Shown here: in pieces, positions 1-8,642 of the stretch | Layout: the number at the start of each line of letters is the position of its first letter | Position numbering within the stretch: position 1 is the stretch's first letter | DNA from: Micromonospora sp. R77 | GTDB taxonomy: Bacteria > Actinomycetota > Actinomycetes > Mycobacteriales > Micromonosporaceae | Direction of reading: 5' to 3' | DNA length: 64,000 nt | NCBI RefSeq assembly: GCF_022747945.1 | Contig: NZ_JALDST010000001.1 | Coordinates: forward strand, 1 to 64,000 | Translations under genes and position numbers: made by a program | Notes under the pieces: model-generated | Databases searched by the model: none | Told to the model about the DNA's origin: nothing | The model's input: the letters and a program-made list of their open reading frames with translations, nothing else

Positions 1-24
1 CCGCCCGCCGACGGGACGGGCCAT
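1..24 (-). CDS. 5' end of probable conservon GTPase (partial)
   Basis: Eight codons (MARPVGGR) begin at an ATG directly after the stop of the DUF742 gene (TGAATG) and run off the window. In conservons the DUF742 gene is normally followed by a small Ras-like GTP-binding protein (CvnD type). The assignment rests on gene order only, since no nucleotide-binding motif lies inside the window. Confidence 0.4.
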
Positions 25-498
25 TCAGGAGATCGCACGGAGTCCATCAATCAGTCGCAGGATGAGGGCCGGGTCGAAGACGTCCTCGGTACCGCCGACG
101 TGCACGTCGAGGTGGCCGGCGGCGCGCAGGTCGCCGACCAGGACCCGGGTCACGCCGAAGTGCATCCGCATCCGGGCGGAGATCTCGGCGACCGAGATCG
201 GCTCGCCGCAGAGCGCGACGATCGCCTGGAGTTCGGGGGCGAGCCGGGACGACACCGCCCACGAGCCGGTCTCCGGGCGGGCGGTCACCTGGGTCTCCAG
301 GCCGATCGCCGGGTCGGCTCCGGTCGTCCGCCCGGCGGTCAGCACGAACGGTCGCGGGCTGGCCGGCCGGTCCGGGCCGGTGTCGACCCCCTCCGGCTCC
401 GCCGGCGGGGGCGGGCCGGCGGGGGACGACCGCAGGTAGGGCCGGATCCGGACGGCGGGGTCCGGATCCGGTTCCTCGCCGGCGACCTCGGGGGTCAT
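25..498 (-). CDS. DUF742 family protein (conservon component, CvnC type)
   Basis: 157-residue protein. The N-terminal 50 residues are Pro/Gly/Asp rich; the C-terminal part (about 75-157) is the DUF742 winged-helix-like region, with the stretches PELQAIVALCGEPISVAEIS and MRMHFGVTRVLVGDL. In actinobacteria DUF742 proteins work with a sensor kinase, a roadblock protein and a GTPase in membrane-associated conservon complexes that resemble G-protein signalling and influence development. The start ATG overlaps the stop of the roadblock gene by 4 bp (ATGA), so the two are translationally coupled. Family and context are clear; the process it controls is unknown. Confidence 0.88.
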   Translation of the reverse strand: MTPEVAGEEPDPDPAVRIRPYLRSSPAGPPPPAEPEGVDTGPDRPASPRPFVLTAGRTTGADPAIGLETQVTARPETGSWAVSSRLAPELQAIVALCGEPISVAEISARMRMHFGVTRVLVGDLRAAGHLDVHVGGTEDVFDPALILRLIDGLRAIS

Positions 499-956
499 TG
501 CTGAACGGCGTTCTTCAGCTCGGCGATGAGGCGCGGGGTCAGCGCGCCACCGGCCCGCCCGGCGAAGAGCGTCATCTCGTACGCGACGGTGCCGAGGTTG
601 GCGGACCGGTCCGCGACGACGCCGAGCACCGAGCCGCTGCTGATCGCGCTGATCAGCAGGTAGCCCTCGGCCATGTCGACGATCACCCGGTTCAGGCCGC
701 CGAGGGCGTACCAGCTGGCGGCGCCGCCGGCCAGGCTGGTCATCCCGGACACCACGGCGGCGAGCCGTTCCGCGTTGGAGCGGTCCTTGATCGCGGACAT
801 GGCCATCAGCAGGCCGTCCGAGGAGACCGCGATCGCCTCCATCACCCCCGCGGTGCTGGAGGTGAACGAGTCGAGCAGCCAGTTGAAGGTGCGGGCCTCC
901 GGGCTGAGCTCGCCGGGGTGGCTGTCGACGTTGTCGTGCAGGAAAGGGCTGGTCAC
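495..956 (-). CDS. Roadblock/LC7 domain protein (conservon component, CvnB type)
   Basis: 153 residues, the usual length for a single roadblock/LC7 fold. Typical segments are SSTAGVMEAIAVSSDGLLMA near residues 34-53 and a central stretch in which the dimer-forming helix and strand occur. In conservons this protein acts as regulator or scaffold for the downstream Ras-like GTPase, together with DUF742. It starts with GTG, overlapping the stop of the upstream histidine kinase remnant by 4 bp (GTGA), and ends overlapping the DUF742 start by 4 bp. The chain kinase-roadblock-DUF742-GTPase is therefore one operon read leftwards. Because the kinase upstream is truncated here, the operon's normal promoter is not in the window. 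Confidence 0.9.
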   Translation of the reverse strand: MTSPFLHDNVDSHPGELSPEARTFNWLLDSFTSSTAGVMEAIAVSSDGLLMAMSAIKDRSNAERLAAVVSGMTSLAGGAASWYALGGLNRVIVDMAEGYLLISAISSGSVLGVVADRSANLGTVAYEMTLFAGRAGGALTPRLIAELKNAVQQ

Positions 957-1390
957 CGTGATGATCCCTCTTCGTTGCGGCGGTCTGGACTGACTTCGCG
1001 CAGAGCACGGGCGACGCCCGCCTCGAACTGGGTGATGAGGTCGCGTACCTCGGCCGGGTCGCCGGGGTGCGGGCTGGGCGGTGGTGCGTGCGGTGCGGTG
1101 ACGGTGAGGTTCGCCCCGGGGACCCGCCGACTGAGCCGCGGTCGCTCGGGCGTGGGCTCCACCGGTCCCGCCGGGTCCGGCCCGACGACGCCGGCCCGGG
1201 TCGGTTCGGTCGTGGCCGCCCGGAAAGCTTCGGCGGCGTCCGCCCGGATCGCTTCGGGGACGTCGGCCCGGATCGGTTCCGGGACGTCCGTCCGGATCGG
1301 CCCGGTGGTGCTCGGCCGGGTGCGTTCCGCCCGGAGGATGCCGGACTGGAACTCCTCGACCAGCGCGCGGACGGCCGCCGGGTCGGCCGG
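953..1390 (-). pseudogene. 3' fragment of conservon sensor histidine kinase (CvnA type)
   Basis: About 145 codons remain of what should be a kinase of several hundred residues or more. The fragment opens around PADPAAVRALVEEFQSGI, continues with a proline- and charge-rich linker containing repeated short units (R-x-D-V/A-P/A-E), and ends with PAEVRDLITQFEAGVARAL. This kind of C-terminal tail is found on nitrate/nitrite-sensing-type conservon kinases. No sensor, HAMP, His box or ATPase domain is present. To its right the sequence switches abruptly at about 1385-1395 to the tail of an oppositely oriented DUF3500 gene, so both genes have lost their 5' parts at the same point. A real deletion or an assembly join are both possible. 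Confidence 0.65.
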
Positions 1391-1687
1391 CTCACGCCGA
1401 CCGGCCGGGCGCTGCTCGACCGGCTCGTCGCGCTCTACCTGGACCGGCTGCCACCCGAGCTGGCCGCCCGGGAGGCGAGCCGGCTCGACGGCGGTGAGCT
1501 GCACTTCGCCTGGGCCGGCCCGACCTCGCCCGGCCGACAGCACTACTACCGGGTGCAGGGCGACGACCTGCTGATCGAGTACGACAACACCACCGACGAC
1601 GGCAACCACGCGCACACCGTGCTGCGCCACCCCGCCACCGACTTCGGCCCCGATCCCCTGACCACCCACCACACCCACCACCACTGA
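1391..1687 (+). pseudogene. 3' fragment of DUF3500 protein
   Basis: From about 1391 the plus strand encodes LTPTGRALLDRLVALYLDRL, then HFAWAG, HYYRVQGDDLLIEYDNT and a closing block ANHAHTVLRHPATDFG-like (here GNHAHTVLRHP), ending in a His-rich tail. These are the C-terminal motifs of the DUF3500 family, whose members are normally around 300-400 residues and of unknown function. Only about 98 codons remain and no credible start codon or ribosome site precedes them. The upstream sequence is instead the coding strand of a kinase tail in the opposite direction. Family recognition is good; the truncation is certain within this sequence. Confidence 0.65.
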
Positions 1688-1761
1688 CCGTGACCCGCTC
1701 CCGGCGGACCCCGCATCGCCTCGCTCAACTCGCGGACGACCGCGTCTACCCGCCGTGATCA

Positions 1762-1824
1762 CGCTCGATCCTGGATCGAGTGGCATCCGGGCGAGTGGAT
1801 GGCCACTCGATCCAGGATCGAGCG
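1762..1824. terminator. 23-bp perfect inverted repeat between convergent genes
   Basis: Arms 1762-1784 and 1802-1824 are perfect reverse complements separated by 17 nt. Each arm itself contains the near-palindrome CGATCCTGGATCG, so two small cruciforms can form inside the large one. It lies between the 3' ends of the DUF3500 fragment (plus) and the DUF2231 gene (minus), the position of a bidirectional terminator. There is no U-tract, as is common for high-GC actinomycetes. It may also belong to a dispersed palindromic repeat family. Confidence 0.6.
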
Positions 1825-1869
1825 GCCAACCCGCCGACGCGGAGGTGGTCAGGCGAGGCGTGGGACGGG

Positions 1870-2370
1870 TCAGGCGCGGGGGCGGACGATCTCCACGGTG
1901 GAGCCGGCGACACCGTGCAGCGCCTCGAAGCCGCTGGGCTCGACGCGGCTGTGGTCGAACTGGCGCATCAGCCGCGCGCCCAGCGCGACGCCGAAACCGC
2001 CGAGCGCGAGGGCGACCAGCTCGGTGGCGAGCAGGGCGCCGGTGGCACCGCGCTGCGGCGAGTGCGACCGGATCAGGCAGACGAGCAGGAAGAGCCCGGC
2101 CATCGCCGCGTTGACCAGGTTGAAGGTCACCGCCGTCCGGCGGGTACGGCCGGCCCGGACGTCCCACAGGTCGACCATCCCGGCGAGGGTGGCGAGCGCG
2201 GCGGCGGCCAGCGCGGCGACCGACGTCCAGTAGCCGACCTCCCCGAGGAAGGCCGGTCCACCGGCCACGTCGGCCAGGTCGAAGACGGCGGCGCTGACGA
2301 AGAGCCCGAACGGGAACGTCACCAGCATCGGTTGGATCGGATTTCCGTGCACCCTCAGCCGGCTCTCCAT
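1870..2370 (-). CDS. DUF2231 integral membrane protein
   Basis: 166 residues with four predicted transmembrane segments (about 15-35, 46-65, 85-103 and 115-135). The N-terminal signature VHGNPIQPMLVTFPFGLFVS is characteristic of DUF2231, a family of small bacterial inner-membrane proteins of unknown role, sometimes adjacent to heme or redox genes. The C-terminal 30 residues are hydrophilic. The start ATG follows a GGAGG-containing leader (reverse strand, around 2375-2385). It is transcribed alone on the minus strand; the GAF-ANTAR gene upstream has a 77-nt gap. Confidence 0.85.
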   Translation of the reverse strand: MESRLRVHGNPIQPMLVTFPFGLFVSAAVFDLADVAGGPAFLGEVGYWTSVAALAAAALATLAGMVDLWDVRAGRTRRTAVTFNLVNAAMAGLFLLVCLIRSHSPQRGATGALLATELVALALGGFGVALGARLMRQFDHSRVEPSGFEALHGVAGSTVEIVRPRA

Positions 2371-2447
2371 CGGTTCCTCCCCAGATTCGCGCAGCTCACC
2401 AGTCCAGGGTGCTACCCGAGCGCCACCGGGGCGAAACGAAACCCCGC

Positions 2448-3164
2448 TCAGCTCTCCCGGGGCCGGGAGACGGTGACCACCAGCCGCTCGGCCACCTCGC
2501 GCAGCGGAATGTCCAACGAGGAGGCGGCGCTGCGGAGCACGTCGAGCGCCTCGGGCGCCGGGCAGCCGCGCTGGGTCATGATCACCCCGATGGCCTGGCC
2601 GACGACCCCCTTCTCCAGCAACGTGCTGTCCAGCGCGTCGGCCTGGGCGGCCCGTCGCTCCCGGTCCCGGACGGCGGCCAGCAGCAGTCCGGCGTGCTCG
2701 GCGAGGAGCATCGCGGTGAGCTGGTGCCGGGCGGTCAACGGGCCGGCCGCCCCGCCGTACAGGTTGATCACCCCGATCACCTGCTCGTCCACGTCCACCG
2801 GCGCGGAGATCACCGCCCGTACGCCGAGGTTGCGCGCCCGGGCGGTCCAGGCCGGCCAGCGTGCCTCCTGGTCCAGGTCGGACGCGGTGATCATCTCCCG
2901 GCGGTGGATGGCGCTCATGGCGGGCGAGTCCGGGCCGTGCCGGAGGTCGTCCAGCTCCGCCAGCTCCGGGTCGGAGGCGGCCACCCCGGCCGGCTCGCCG
3001 GCCCGCAGCGCCGTGAACCCGCAGCAGGTGACGCCCTCCACCGCGTCCCGGGCGATGCGGACCAGCTCGGTCAACGCCTCGTCGAAGGTGGTCACCGCGA
3101 TCAGGCCGGCGGTCAGCTCGCGCAGCAGCGCGGCGGTCTCCAGGGCCCCGAGCGTGTCGATCAT
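2448..3164 (-). CDS. GAF and ANTAR domain regulator
   Basis: 238 residues from the ATG at 3164. An N-terminal GAF domain (about 10-160) contains the typical VRAVISAPVDVDEQVIGVIN core. It is followed by an ANTAR RNA-binding domain (about 175-235) with ALDSTLLEKGVVGQAIGVIM and EALDVLRSAASSL. ANTAR proteins bind paired hairpins in nascent mRNA and cause antitermination; in actinobacteria GAF-ANTAR proteins are common, usually with unknown signals. A GTG 60 nt upstream (3224) keeps the frame open but adds a Gly/Arg-rich stretch, so the ATG beginning MIDTLGALETAALLREL is preferred. It lies upstream of the DUF2231 gene and downstream of the secA2 terminator. Confidence 0.85.
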   Translation of the reverse strand: MIDTLGALETAALLRELTAGLIAVTTFDEALTELVRIARDAVEGVTCCGFTALRAGEPAGVAASDPELAELDDLRHGPDSPAMSAIHRREMITASDLDQEARWPAWTARARNLGVRAVISAPVDVDEQVIGVINLYGGAAGPLTARHQLTAMLLAEHAGLLLAAVRDRERRAAQADALDSTLLEKGVVGQAIGVIMTQRGCPAPEALDVLRSAASSLDIPLREVAERLVVTVSRPRES

Positions 3165-3328
3165 GGGTTCCCGCGTGTCCAGGTTCACCGGGTCACGGTC
3201 CCCGCCACCCCCACGCACGACCACGCGGTGTCCCGGTACGGCGCCATTGCCTGTGTCATCCGCCTGCCTCTTCCCGACTCGAAAGCCCCGGGCTACTACC
3301 CTCGCAAATCAGCGCCGAAACCACGCAA

Positions 3329-3368
3329 AGGGGTCCCACCCGGCGACGGTACGCCGAACGGGACCCCT
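3329..3368 (-). terminator. Stacked hairpin terminator after secA2
   Basis: Outer arms 3329-3337 and 3360-3368 (AGGGGTCCC / GGGACCCCT) are perfect. An inner 5-bp stem (3341-3345 with 3352-3356) stacks within the loop. It sits just 3' of the secA2 stop codon at 3376 on the minus strand. Confidence 0.6.
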
Positions 3369-3375
3369 GAGCAGG

Positions 3376-5670
3376 TCAGCGGGAGCCGGAGATCAGCCGC
3401 CGCCCCACCGAGGCGATCAGCCGGTCCAGCTCCGAGCCGAACGGGTTGTCGTGCACGAGGTAGGTCCAGGTGGCGGTGGGCCGGACCAGCTTCGAGGCGT
3501 CCGGCTCCCAGTCCTCGCCGAACTCGGTCTCCTCGAAGGTCGCGATCGTCCGGGCCTCGATCTCCGGGATCAGCGCGTTGAACGCCGGCACCGCGCTGCG
3601 GTGGAACTCGTCCAACGGGTCGAGCCGCCCCAGGGCCCGCAGGTGTACGCCCTCGCGGACCTCGGAGAGCTCGGCCAGGTGCTCGGCCCAGAGCCGGTCG
3701 AGGTGATAGAGGGCGATCGACCGGGCGGCCCGGGCGAGCAGGTCCTCGTCCATCTCGCCGGCCTTCTCGGGCACCCGCTCCAGCAGCATCAGCGCCGCGA
3801 TGTCGCTGGTCAGCAGCCGCTCCCGCCGCTCGGCGAGGGCCTTGCGCTGCTGCTCGATCACCACGCTGTAGCGCCAGGTGTTGCGGTGGATCTCGTGGTT
3901 GACGCCCTCGGCGACCCGCTGGGCGTGCTCCACCGCGTAGTCGACCTGCGGATCGGTGACCAGACCGTCGGCGTTCATCCGCGGCGACGGCGGGACCGTG
4001 TCGCCGGCGTGCCGGACCACCAGGTCGTCCTCCAGGCTGACCAGGAAGACCGACCCACCCGGGTCGCCCTGCCGGCCGGCCCGGCCGCGCAGCTGGTCGT
4101 CGACCCGGCGGCTGTCGTGCCGGCCGCTGCCGATCACGTAGAGCCCGCCCAGCTCCGCCACCCGGTCCCGGTCGGCCTGGTCGCTGCCGCCGAGCCGGAT
4201 GTCGACGCCCCGACCGGCCATCTGGGTGGAGACGGTCACCGCACCGTACGCGCCGGCCTCGGCGATGATCGCCGCCTCGTCGTCGTCGTTCTTGGCGTTG
4301 AGCACCACGCAGGGCACCCCGGCGGCGTGCAGGCCGGCGGCCAGCCCCTCGGACTCCTTCACGTCGAGGGTGCCGACCAGCACCGGCCGTCCGCGCTCGT
4401 GGTTGCGCCGGATCTCGTCGATCAGCGCCTCTTCCTTCTCCGCCCGGGTGGCGTAGATCCGGTCCGGCTCGTCCTCCCGGACGCACGGGGTGTTCGGCGG
4501 GATCACCGCCACCTCGAGGCCGAAGAACTCGCGCAGCTGGTCACCGACGAGCACCGCGGTGGCGGTCATCCCGCACACCGTCGGATAGAGCGCGATGTAC
4601 GCCTGCACGGCGATCGTGCCGAGCACCTCGCCCTCGGCGGTGGCGTCCAGCCCCTCCTTCGCCTCGACCGCCGCCTGCAGCCCGTCGGGCCAGCGGCGGC
4701 GCTGGGCCACCCGGCCGCGCATCTCGTCGATCAGTTCCACCGAGCCGTCCCGGACGATGTAGTCGACGTCGCGGTGCAGCAGGGCGTACGCGTGCAGCGC
4801 CACGTTGACCGCGGAGAGCTGGCCGACGTGTTCCTCGTCGTACAGGTCGATGCCGCCGAGCTTGGCCTCGACGGTGGCCAGGCCGGCGGAGGTGAACGCG
4901 ACGCTGCGACCGTCCTCGGCGACGGTGTAGTGCCGGCCCCGCCGCAGGCCACGGACCAGCGCGGCGGCGGCGTGCACCGGGTCCTGCTCGCCGGCGACCG
5001 CGCCCGCGAGGACCATCGGCACCCGGGCCTCGTCGATGAGGATGGAGTCGGCCTCGTCGACGATGGCGGTCCGCAGCGGCGGCTGGACCCGGTCCTCGAG
5101 GTCGGTGACGAGCTGGTCGCGGAGGAAGTCGAAGCCGGCCTCGCTGACCGACACGTAGGTGACGTCGCAGCCGTACGCGGCGCGCCGCTCGTCGGGCGTG
5201 GATGCCTCGTTGACCCAGCCGACGGTCAGCCCGAGCAGCGTGTAGACCGGTGCCATCCACTCGGCGTCGCGGCGGGCCAGGTAGTCGTTGACGGTGAGCA
5301 CGTGCACCGGGCCGTTGCCCATCCGGACGTGCCCGTACGCGGCGACGGTCGCGGTGAGCGTCTTGCCCTCACCGGTGGCCATCTCGGCGACCTTGCCGGA
5401 CAGCAGCGCCATCGCGCCGAGCAGCTGCACGTCGTACGGCCGTTGGTCGAGGCCGCGGCGGGCGGCCTCCCGGCCGATCGCGCAGATCTCCTCGTAGCCG
5501 CTGGCGGTCGACGCGGCCTCGGTCAGCTCGGCGTCGTCGAGCTGCCGCAGCTCCTCCTCGCGCGCCTCGACGGCGGGGAGCAGCTTCTCCAGCGGGGCCA
5601 GGTCGACCGTCGTCCCCGGGCGCTGGAGGAACCGCCGGAACCTGCTCTTCAAGCGTTGCGACACACCCAT
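3376..5670 (-). CDS. secA2: Accessory Sec translocase ATPase SecA2
   Basis: 764 residues from the ATG at 5670 (an upstream in-frame TTG at 5679 is less likely). The DEAD motor is complete: Walker A ATGEGKT near residue 98-104, preprotein-binding region, DEAD-type Walker B VDEADSILIDEA at about 204-215, and NBD2 with GRAGRQGDPG. The protein is shorter than housekeeping actinobacterial SecA1 (usually over 900 residues) and lacks the C-terminal linker and Cys-His zinc site, the usual sign of SecA2. SecA2 drives export of a subset of proteins through SecYEG. No accessory Sec genes sit nearby, so substrates cannot be inferred. It is flanked by a terminator downstream and by an ABC exporter on the same strand with a 110-nt gap. 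Confidence 0.9.
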   Translation of the reverse strand: MGVSQRLKSRFRRFLQRPGTTVDLAPLEKLLPAVEAREEELRQLDDAELTEAASTASGYEEICAIGREAARRGLDQRPYDVQLLGAMALLSGKVAEMATGEGKTLTATVAAYGHVRMGNGPVHVLTVNDYLARRDAEWMAPVYTLLGLTVGWVNEASTPDERRAAYGCDVTYVSVSEAGFDFLRDQLVTDLEDRVQPPLRTAIVDEADSILIDEARVPMVLAGAVAGEQDPVHAAAALVRGLRRGRHYTVAEDGRSVAFTSAGLATVEAKLGGIDLYDEEHVGQLSAVNVALHAYALLHRDVDYIVRDGSVELIDEMRGRVAQRRRWPDGLQAAVEAKEGLDATAEGEVLGTIAVQAYIALYPTVCGMTATAVLVGDQLREFFGLEVAVIPPNTPCVREDEPDRIYATRAEKEEALIDEIRRNHERGRPVLVGTLDVKESEGLAAGLHAAGVPCVVLNAKNDDDEAAIIAEAGAYGAVTVSTQMAGRGVDIRLGGSDQADRDRVAELGGLYVIGSGRHDSRRVDDQLRGRAGRQGDPGGSVFLVSLEDDLVVRHAGDTVPPSPRMNADGLVTDPQVDYAVEHAQRVAEGVNHEIHRNTWRYSVVIEQQRKALAERRERLLTSDIAALMLLERVPEKAGEMDEDLLARAARSIALYHLDRLWAEHLAELSEVREGVHLRALGRLDPLDEFHRSAVPAFNALIPEIEARTIATFEETEFGEDWEPDASKLVRPTATWTYLVHDNPFGSELDRLIASVGRRLISGSR

Positions 5671-5780
5671 GAGCGGCAACGGTACGCGAATCGGGGCCCG
5701 TTGTGCGGCCCGGCCGGCGCCGGGTCGCGCGGGTGTCCGGAATCCGCCCTGTCCGCCCAGCTCAGGAGGGTTGGCGCGGG

Positions 5781-7523
5781 TCAGCTGACGAGGAGCTGGT
5801 GGGTGGCGAGTTCGCGGTAGAGCGGGCTGGTCACGGTCAGCTCGTCGTGGGTGCCGACGGCGACGACCCGACCGCCGTCCAGGACCACGATCTGGTCGGC
5901 GTCGACGACCGTGGAGAGCCGGTGCGCCACGATCAGCAGCGTACGCCGGACGGCGACCGCGTCGATGGCCCGGCGCAGCGCGGCCTCGTTGCGGGCGTCG
6001 AGGTTGCTGGTCGGCTCGTCGAGCAGCAGCACGGGCGGCCCGGCCAGCAGCGCCCGGGCGATGGCCAGCCGCTGCCGCTCCCCGCCGGAGAGCAGCACCC
6101 CGCCCTCCCCCACCTGCACGCCCAGCCCTTCGGGGGCGCGGTCGGCGAGGTGGCCGAGGTTGACCTCGGCGAGCACGGCGCGCAGTTCGTCGTCGGTGGT
6201 GTCCGGCGCGGTGATCAGCAGGTTCTCCCGGAGCGTGCCGGCCAGCACCGGCGCCTCCTGCTCGACGTAGCCGAGCCGGGACCGCAGCGCGTCGCGGGGC
6301 AGCTCCCGCACGTCGGTGCCGGCCAGCCGCAGCGTCCCCTCGGTGACCTCGTAGAAGCGTTCGACCAGGGCGAGCAGGGTCGACTTGCCGGCACCGGAGG
6401 GCCCGACCAGCGCGGTCCGGGTGCCGGCCGGCACGGTGAAGGTGACCTCGCGCAGCACCGGCGGACCGCCCGGATAGCCGAACCCGACCCCGTCGAACTC
6501 GACCGCGACCGGTCCGGCCGGGAGCGTCGCCGGCCGGGTCCGCCGGTCGTCGGCCCCCTCCACGGGTACGTCGAGGATCTCCTCGATCCGGGCGAGGGCG
6601 CCCAGCCCGGTCTGCAGCTGGGTGTAGGCGTGCACCGCCTGGCCGAGCGGCAGCACCAGGAAGAACAGGAACATGACGAAGGCGACCAGGTCGCCGACGC
6701 TGATCGCCCCGGCCGCGACCCGGGCCCCGCCGACGGCGAGGACCAGCAGGAAGGCGCCCTGCATGGTGACCGTGCCGACCGGCCCGACCACCGCCTGCAC
6801 CCGGGCCACCCGCAGCCCCGCCGCGTACGCCGACTCGGCGCTGCCGGCGACGGCGGTGGCCTCCCGGTCCTCGGCCCGGCTGGCCCGGATGGTGCGGGCG
6901 GCGGAGATGGCGCGCTCCACCGCGGAGGTCATCTCGCCGACCCGTTCCTGGGCGCGGCGGGCCAGGCCGCGCACCCGGCGGGCGACGGTGAGGGCGAAGC
7001 CGACGCCGAGCCCGACGGCGGCGAGGGTCACCCCGAACAGCGGCGGGTCGAGCAGCAGCATCGCGGTGCCGGCGCCGAGCACCATGACCGCGCCGGTGAC
7101 CGTCTCGAAGAGGCCGGAGGTGACCACCGCGCGCAGCAGGGTGGTGTCCGAGCCGACCCGGGACAGCAGGTCACCGGTGCGGCGGCGGTCGTACTCGGCG
7201 ATCGGCAGCCGCAGCAGGTGCCCGGCCAGCCGCCGCCGGGTGCCCAGCACCAGGCCCTCGGCGGTGCGTTGCAGCAGGTAGTCACGGATGCCACCGACCA
7301 CGGCGGCGGCCACCACCAGGGCGACCAGCAGCGCCACCAGCGCGCCGATCGGCCGGGTCGCGGTCATCCGGTCCAGCACGGCCCGGGTGAGCAGCGGCTG
7401 CCCGAGCGACGCCGCCGCGCCGGCCAGCGACAACGCGCCCACCACGGCGAGGGTGCCGCGGTGGGCGCGCAGGTAGGGCAGCAGGGCGGCCAGCCCCGGT
7501 GGGCGGCCGACATCGGTGGTCAT
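5781..7523 (-). CDS. ABC exporter, fused permease and ATPase
   Basis: 580 residues with the order of a half-size type IV exporter. Six transmembrane helices lie in about residues 20-310 (ABC_membrane). The ATPase follows, with Walker A GPSGAGKST (about 374-382), signature VLLSGGERQR (about 477-486), Walker B VLLLDEPTS (about 496-504) and H-loop IVAHRLST. It would work as a homodimer or with a partner half-transporter, exporting a lipid, peptide or drug; the substrate cannot be read from sequence. The upstream gene (dehydrogenase, stop at 7554) is 30 nt away on the same strand, so co-transcription is possible. The start ATG at 7523 gives MTTDVGRPPG. Confidence 0.9.
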   Translation of the reverse strand: MTTDVGRPPGLAALLPYLRAHRGTLAVVGALSLAGAAASLGQPLLTRAVLDRMTATRPIGALVALLVALVVAAAVVGGIRDYLLQRTAEGLVLGTRRRLAGHLLRLPIAEYDRRRTGDLLSRVGSDTTLLRAVVTSGLFETVTGAVMVLGAGTAMLLLDPPLFGVTLAAVGLGVGFALTVARRVRGLARRAQERVGEMTSAVERAISAARTIRASRAEDREATAVAGSAESAYAAGLRVARVQAVVGPVGTVTMQGAFLLVLAVGGARVAAGAISVGDLVAFVMFLFFLVLPLGQAVHAYTQLQTGLGALARIEEILDVPVEGADDRRTRPATLPAGPVAVEFDGVGFGYPGGPPVLREVTFTVPAGTRTALVGPSGAGKSTLLALVERFYEVTEGTLRLAGTDVRELPRDALRSRLGYVEQEAPVLAGTLRENLLITAPDTTDDELRAVLAEVNLGHLADRAPEGLGVQVGEGGVLLSGGERQRLAIARALLAGPPVLLLDEPTSNLDARNEAALRRAIDAVAVRRTLLIVAHRLSTVVDADQIVVLDGGRVVAVGTHDELTVTSPLYRELATHQLLVS

Positions 7524-7553
7524 GACAGCACCGTATCCGGCGCCGGCCCGGCC

Positions 7554-8642
7554 TCAGCGGGTGAGCACCACCTGGAGTTCCTGCCGACGACGCTCCGCCA
7601 GGTCGGTCAGCAGCGTCGGGGCCTGGTCGAACGGCACCACCGCCGAGACGAGGTGCTTGCGGATCTGGTCGCCGTACTCGCGCAGCAGGTCGATGGTCTC
7701 CCGGGACAGCCGCTCCCGGTCCCAGGTGGGGGCCAGGCCGCGCGGCACCCGGCCGATCTGGGCGCAGCGCAGCGTCAGGCCGTTGTGGTGGAACTCCTCA
7801 CCGAACCGGACCTCGTCCGCGCCGGCCTGGTAGAAGGCCAGGTCGACGACGGTGCCCTGGGGGCGCAGCAGGCGCAGCGCGAGCTGCAACGCCCAGGCCT
7901 GCCCCCGGCACTGGAAGACCACGTCGGCGCCCCGGTCCCCGGCGGCGTGGTTCCACCGGGTCTTCAGCACCACCGCCGGGTCGTCCGCCTCCGGGTCGAG
8001 GGTCTCCAGGCCGAGCGCCTCGGCGACCGCACGACGCTGCGGGGTCGGGTCGAGCACCACCACGGAGGCAGCGCCGTGCCGCTGCGCGAAGAGCGCGGTG
8101 AGCAGCGCCACCACCCCGCTGCCGACCACCGCCACCCGGCGGCCCCGGACCCCGTCGCCCAGCGACCGTACGTCGGTGCCGCAGAGGTCGGCTGCGGCGT
8201 GCAGCAGCCCGTTGGCGCAGATCGGGCCCATGTGCGCGACGTAGACGCCGAGCAGCGGATCGAGGTCGTCGGGGAGCGGGACGAAACGTTCGGCGACCGG
8301 GTCGGCGACGTAGCCGGTGCGGTGGCCGTAGGTCATCGCACCGACGGTGCCGACGGTGACCGCCGGGGTCCGGCTCTCCACCACCCGGCCGACCTGCATG
8401 TAGCCGAGCCGGTTCACCGGGTAGGGGGTGCTCGCCGCGCCGGGCTGGAAGAGGCCGAGGTCGCCGTTCCAGGTGACGTTCAGGTAGGGGTTGGTGCCCT
8501 TGACGAAGCTGAGTTCGGTGCCGGCGGACACTCCGCTGTAGAGGGTCTCCACCCGGAAGGTGCCCTCGCGCAGCTCACCGGCGTCCTGCTCGACCAGTTC
8601 CACCTGGCCGGGCCCGCTGACCACCACGACGCTGTCACGCAT
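7554..8642 (-). CDS. Medium-chain dehydrogenase (zinc-type alcohol dehydrogenase-like)
   Basis: 362 residues. An N-terminal GroES-like domain includes YSGVSAGTELSFVKG. The Rossmann NAD(P)-binding core follows, with VRGRRVAVVGSGVVALLTALF around residues 165-185. The canonical catalytic Cys-His-Cys zinc set and the structural four-Cys loop are not evident, so it may be zinc-independent, like the dehydrogenases often fused or paired with Gfo/Idh/MocA partners. The start overlaps the stop of that partner gene by 8 bp, so the two enzymes are translationally coupled and probably act on the same sugar or cyclitol substrate. The actual reaction is not determined. Confidence 0.8.
   Translation of the reverse strand: MRDSVVVVSGPGQVELVEQDAGELREGTFRVETLYSGVSAGTELSFVKGTNPYLNVTWNGDLGLFQPGAASTPYPVNRLGYMQVGRVVESRTPAVTVGTVGAMTYGHRTGYVADPVAERFVPLPDDLDPLLGVYVAHMGPICANGLLHAAADLCGTDVRSLGDGVRGRRVAVVGSGVVALLTALFAQRHGAASVVVLDPTPQRRAVAEALGLETLDPEADDPAVVLKTRWNHAAGDRGADVVFQCRGQAWALQLALRLLRPQGTVVDLAFYQAGADEVRFGEEFHHNGLTLRCAQIGRVPRGLAPTWDRERLSRETIDLLREYGDQIRKHLVSAVVPFDQAPTLLTDLAERRRQELQVVLTR

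Noticed and set aside
1780..5820. Very long plus-strand open frame opposite DUF2231, ANTAR and secA2 genes
   Set aside because: It is the antisense mirror of genes with strong family matches. High GC leaves complementary frames without stops, and the translation is low-complexity Arg/Gly/Pro with no domain.
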